A stretch of DNA of 64,000 nt, from positions 88,125,213 through 88,189,212 of the forward strand of contig OZ023274.1 of assembly GCA_964007475.1 (NCBI GenBank), given 5' to 3'. A model generated the notes under the pieces. It saw only the letters and a program-made list of their open reading frames with translations. It searched no databases and was not told where the DNA came from. Shown here piece by piece: positions 60,131 through 64,000 of this stretch. Source of the DNA: Hybos culiciformis. Lineage: Eukaryota > Arthropoda > Insecta > Diptera > Hybotidae. Numbering within the stretch: position 1 is the stretch's first letter; each line of letters begins with the position of its first letter. A program made the translations under genes and the position numbers.

Positions 60131-61049
60131 CATTGGAATAAGCCTACCTGAGAATAAAGTGAGGCTTTTATATCTACAACTACATTACATAATGTTGGCT
60201 ATTTTTGTCAAGTAGCACTCGAATTGAGTGGCCCCAACTTATTCACAATTTCATTGTAAAAGTTTACTATAGTATTAAAAAATGTTTTCAATGAAATCGA
60301 TTTACTATTCAAACGTTTCAAATTTTTTCAAACCTTTCCTTTTTTTTTTTCCTGTATTTCCAAAATTTTGTTAGTATGTACGTCCATCGTCGTCTGTAAA
60401 ATAAAAAAAAAATAGTTTTTTTTTTGTTTTTGGTAAAAATAAAATTACCAAAAAACAACACAAAATTTTTGGCTTCTTTTTGGAGTTTTGCTTTTACGAA
60501 AAAAATAAAAAATGCATTTGACTTCTATATGACCCTGAAAAAACGTAGGTTAACGAACCCACGCATAATTTTCATATGCGTAAAAGAACATAAAAATGCG
60601 CATTAGAAAAAGAGAAAAAGGCAAACAAATTTGTATACAATCGCGGGTTGGTTTATTTTTTTTTTCGTTATTTGAAAACAAAACGAAAAAAAACAAAAAA
60701 AAAGTTATTATAGAAATAGAAAAACTTGTCTTGTTTGATTCCTGTAGGAATATCGTCGCAATAAAAAAAAATAAAACAAGAATTCGGTTTTTTTCTCTTT
60801 CGACGGGATACATTAAGCAAAAAACAAAAAAAAAACACTAACTAATTGAATTAATAGAAAACTTAGATTACGAATAATTTAGTGAGTTTCAATTGTATAT
60901 TATATACATATTTTGAATTCATATAAAATTTTGTATATAATGTTTTAACAAAATGAATAATTTTTATGGTATTTCGTGGACGAACTGTTCGTAAACTAGT
61001 CGTGATTCAGTTTGATTTTGGCAGCATTGGAATAAGCCTACCTGAGAAT
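60131..61049. repeat. 25-bp exact direct repeat, 894 bp apart
   Basis: A 25-bp sequence, CATTGGAATAAGCCTACCTG plus AGAAT, occurs at 60131-60155 and 61025-61049 in the same orientation with unrelated flanks. Its nature is unknown. Confidence 0.7.
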
Positions 61050-64000
61050 CTTCATATTCTAGCATCGCTTGCAATTGTAATCATTTCAATGTAGTTTAAG
61101 TATTTTTACTTATGTGAAAATTTCATTAAATACACAAATCTCTTATGTTTTAATCTCATTAAATACACAAACTTCATATAACTTTTTTGCTATGAAAAAT
61201 AATAAGCTCCATTTGATAGTATTTGTAAAAATGTTCCTAAATCAGTTGTTATTTTTCATAGTAAAAAAATTTGTACGAACTTATTCGCCTGAGTAATTTC
61301 AGTGTTTGTCTGAAATTAAACATATCTAAATATCAAAAATATATAATTTTATTTACAGCCAACACAGCTATGTTTAAGTAGAAGATACATTTTAAGATAC
61401 ATAGGTAAACAGCTTAACTCTATAAAATACTTTTATTATAATATCCTTAACTATAAATATTAATTTCAAAAATTTGATGGATTTTAAACTATTGTAATCT
61501 TCCCATTCAAATTTTATTGTTTTTATACAATTTTTTTTTCATACTGAAAAAAATAAAAAACCAAAAATTTTTTTTTATTTCTTTTTGGATGATCGGTTGT
61601 TGTTGTAAAATTTATTAGACTTTGTTTTTTTTTCTATGTTTAGGCAACTTTTTAGCATTAAAGTAATTTTTTAATAAATATAAAAATGTATCCATTCCAT
61701 ATAAACAAAACAAAAAAAAAGTCATTTTTAAACCCTCCAATCAACAAAAAAAAAAAAAAACACTGAAAAACGAAAACCATATTATACTATTTCAGATTTA
61801 CAAAAAAAAAATAATAATAATAATAATAACATGAAAATAAAAAAAAAGAATTAGAAATTTTGGTTAGATACTTTATTGTTAGAATAAGGAAAAAATAAAA
61901 TAATAATAATTTTATTTTTATGATAAAAACAGGTTGTTAGGATCCATTTAAAAAGTTGTTTTTTTTTTTTTTTCCTCTCATCGGATAAAAAATTTAATGG
62001 ACGTAGGCGATCTGCCAAAAAAAAAAAAATTAAGATAATTTTTTTAATGAACTTGTGGATAGCATGCGGGTATTCCATCAATTTTGAAATTTGAAACTTT
62101 TCTGAAGAAACTTGGTGTTTTTTTTTTTTCTAATAGACAAATAATCAGATTTAAGTGCATGACAAATTTCTATATAGAGCTCAATCTTTAATTAAGTAAA
62201 CAAAAAAAATTCCATGTTAAATCTTAATTTGGAATCATGTATTTATGGATAGCCAATAATTATAATTTACATATCGCTATTAGGGTGTCCGCAGATATTC
62301 GGTTTGCAATTTATGACATTTAAGTATCTTAAGATTCTATAAAATAAATTTTAAAGCCCTGTAAAATCTGTAGGATCGATCTTTGTTTAATAAAAGCTAT
62401 TGTTCTTTACTGTAGTTGAGAGACCTAATAAATATTAAATATCTATATTAAAATTATTTCATTATATAACACTTAGAATTTCCAAAGAAATTATATAATT
62501 ATGCATGTTAATATATACAGGTGTAGATACATAACTAACTTACATTATTACAACAAGAGGTTAAAAATTTCCCTTTCATTCAAAAATAGTTCTTATAATT
62601 ATTATATATTTTATTAGCTTTGCATTTAATTTTCATTTGCTCAAGTGCTTCGTTTAATAGTTATTATGTATGCGCGATATTATTATATATGTTTTTTTTT
62701 TTTCGTTCAATTCTTAAATAAATTTTTCTTAAGTTAAAAAAGAAAAAAAACATAAAATATATACGTGACTACAATTTTATTCTAATTATTCATTCATTGA
62801 AAAAATGCAAGTAGGTTAATTTTTATTCATTTTTTCTTTTTCTAATAAATATTGAATGAAACTTAAATCAACAATAAACAAAAAAAAAAATTTAGTTTTT
62901 TTTTTTAGTTTTTAACATAAATTTGCGTTTTTACATGAATATGCTTTCATTAGTGTAGTCGTAATAAAATTTAAATCTAGAGGGATAAGCATACAAGGTA
63001 AATTGTAGTGAAAATGATATAATTAAGAATACATTTAACATGCACAAGAATTTAACTATTCTTCTATAAGTTTTCACAATACAGTATGGAAAATAATTTT
63101 TCTTAGAAATTCTAAATTTTCATTTATAGTTACGCTGTCAAAAGAAGCATACCGCAGAAAAAAAAACTTGATATCAAATTAAAGAGATTAGTACGCTGAA
63201 TTTAGGAAACTGTAATTATTCGTGTTCGTGTAAAAAGATACAAATTTTTTTCGAAATCAACAAATTTTTCCTTATATTATGTATCTTATTATATTTAATG
63301 TGTTCAAAATACAAGATTTATAAAATTTTATTATATATACATAAATGTATGCACTTTAACTTTAAACAAGCATAAAAAAGTACATGAAAAAAATTTTATA
63401 TTTTTTTTACAATATGTTTTATAAATAAAAATATTTTTTCTAATATTTAAAAATTAAAAATATTATTTTCTGCTCAAAAAATAGAAACCAGAATTTGTGT
63501 TGACGTAGGCACTGCAAGTATTGTTTTTCTCATTATTCTTTATTATATGGTGTATATACATTAATGTTGTTGGAGTAAACTGTTTTTTAAGCATAGTATA
63601 TTAGGAAAATAAATTTAAATAGATATTTTTATGTACACACGTTAAATTCTTATATTATTTTAATAGTATTTACAATATTTGCTGCACTGACCAAATGTAT
63701 TCAATGATGTGTAAAATTTCTAAAATTCCATTGTGATTAAATTTTACGCAAACAAATTATTATATTTTTAAAAATATTTTATTACCATCAATTACAAGAA
63801 GGGTTTTTATTCCACATTTCCCTTAAATAATAAAATTGTTCAAAATTGTATAATGTATTCATCGATGACATTTATGTAGTGATTAATTAGTTGTATAGGA
63901 CTTCCATCATCCTTATCTCTTAGACTTAAGTTTCTTTAATTATGTATATAAAAAACTATTTTAAATATTTTGTGCACAAATAAATAATTGAATAAATAAT

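Larger units (their letters stand above)
51923..64000. other. Gene-free DNA
   Basis: About 12 kb without a recognisable gene or complete element; open frames are under 90 codons and low complexity. Listed separately: a hairpin at 58881-58907 and a 25-bp direct repeat at 60131 and 61025. A 17-bp repeat, TCATTAAATACACAAA and flanks, occurs twice near 61122-61170. Confidence 0.55.

Overview
The window is very AT-rich eukaryotic DNA, most likely from an insect or another arthropod. The evidence is: a copia element primed by a half-molecule of initiator tRNA-Met; mdg1/412-like and K02A2.6-like Ty3/gypsy elements; hAT and Mutator-type DNA transposons; and gene fragments that read like insect ABHD17 and RSBN1 and keep GT-AG introns. 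I see no intact host gene, RNA gene or CRISPR array.

Layout. 1-1254: a small MITE remnant, then a tandem pair of 534-bp units, each with a 32-bp minisatellite and a long hairpin. 1255-8513: non-coding AT-rich DNA with a complete 256-bp MITE (A) at 6903-7158. 8514-27137: a set of nested elements. A second, inverted copy of MITE A is split by an LTR retrotransposon (gypsy-1, 8702-27082, TSD AAGG). Gypsy-1 has intact gag and pol ORFs, separated by about 11.4 kb of foreign DNA. That cargo holds (i) a hAT element (12360-16819, 8-bp TSD) containing a truncated second gypsy element, which is split by another hAT (14558-16010, 8-bp TSD), which is split by a Mutator-like MITE (15049-15857, 9-bp TSD); and (ii) on the minus strand, multi-exon fragments of two unrelated host genes, an ABHD17-type depalmitoylase and an RSBN1/KDM9-type protein. 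The fragments lie head to tail, carry frameshifts and lack key exons. 27138-47355: non-coding, with one palindromic MITE (32235-32446, 7-bp TSD). 47361-51917: a complete minus-strand copia element with one 1353-codon gag-pol ORF and a 5-bp TSD. 51923-64000: non-coding.

Main points. The LTR bodies of gypsy-1 differ at about one site in 540 bp and its ORFs are undamaged, so gypsy-1 is young. The material inside it is broken and layered. The simplest inference is that the chimeric cargo was assembled elsewhere and moved in as one block, by a vehicle whose ends I cannot assign to a known class. Both LTR elements also show unequal LTRs: gypsy-1 only in the last ~75 bp, and copia through a snap-back inverted copy in its 5' LTR. 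Both patterns suggest template switching during reverse transcription. All coordinates, repeats and splice sites were read by eye; no database search was run.
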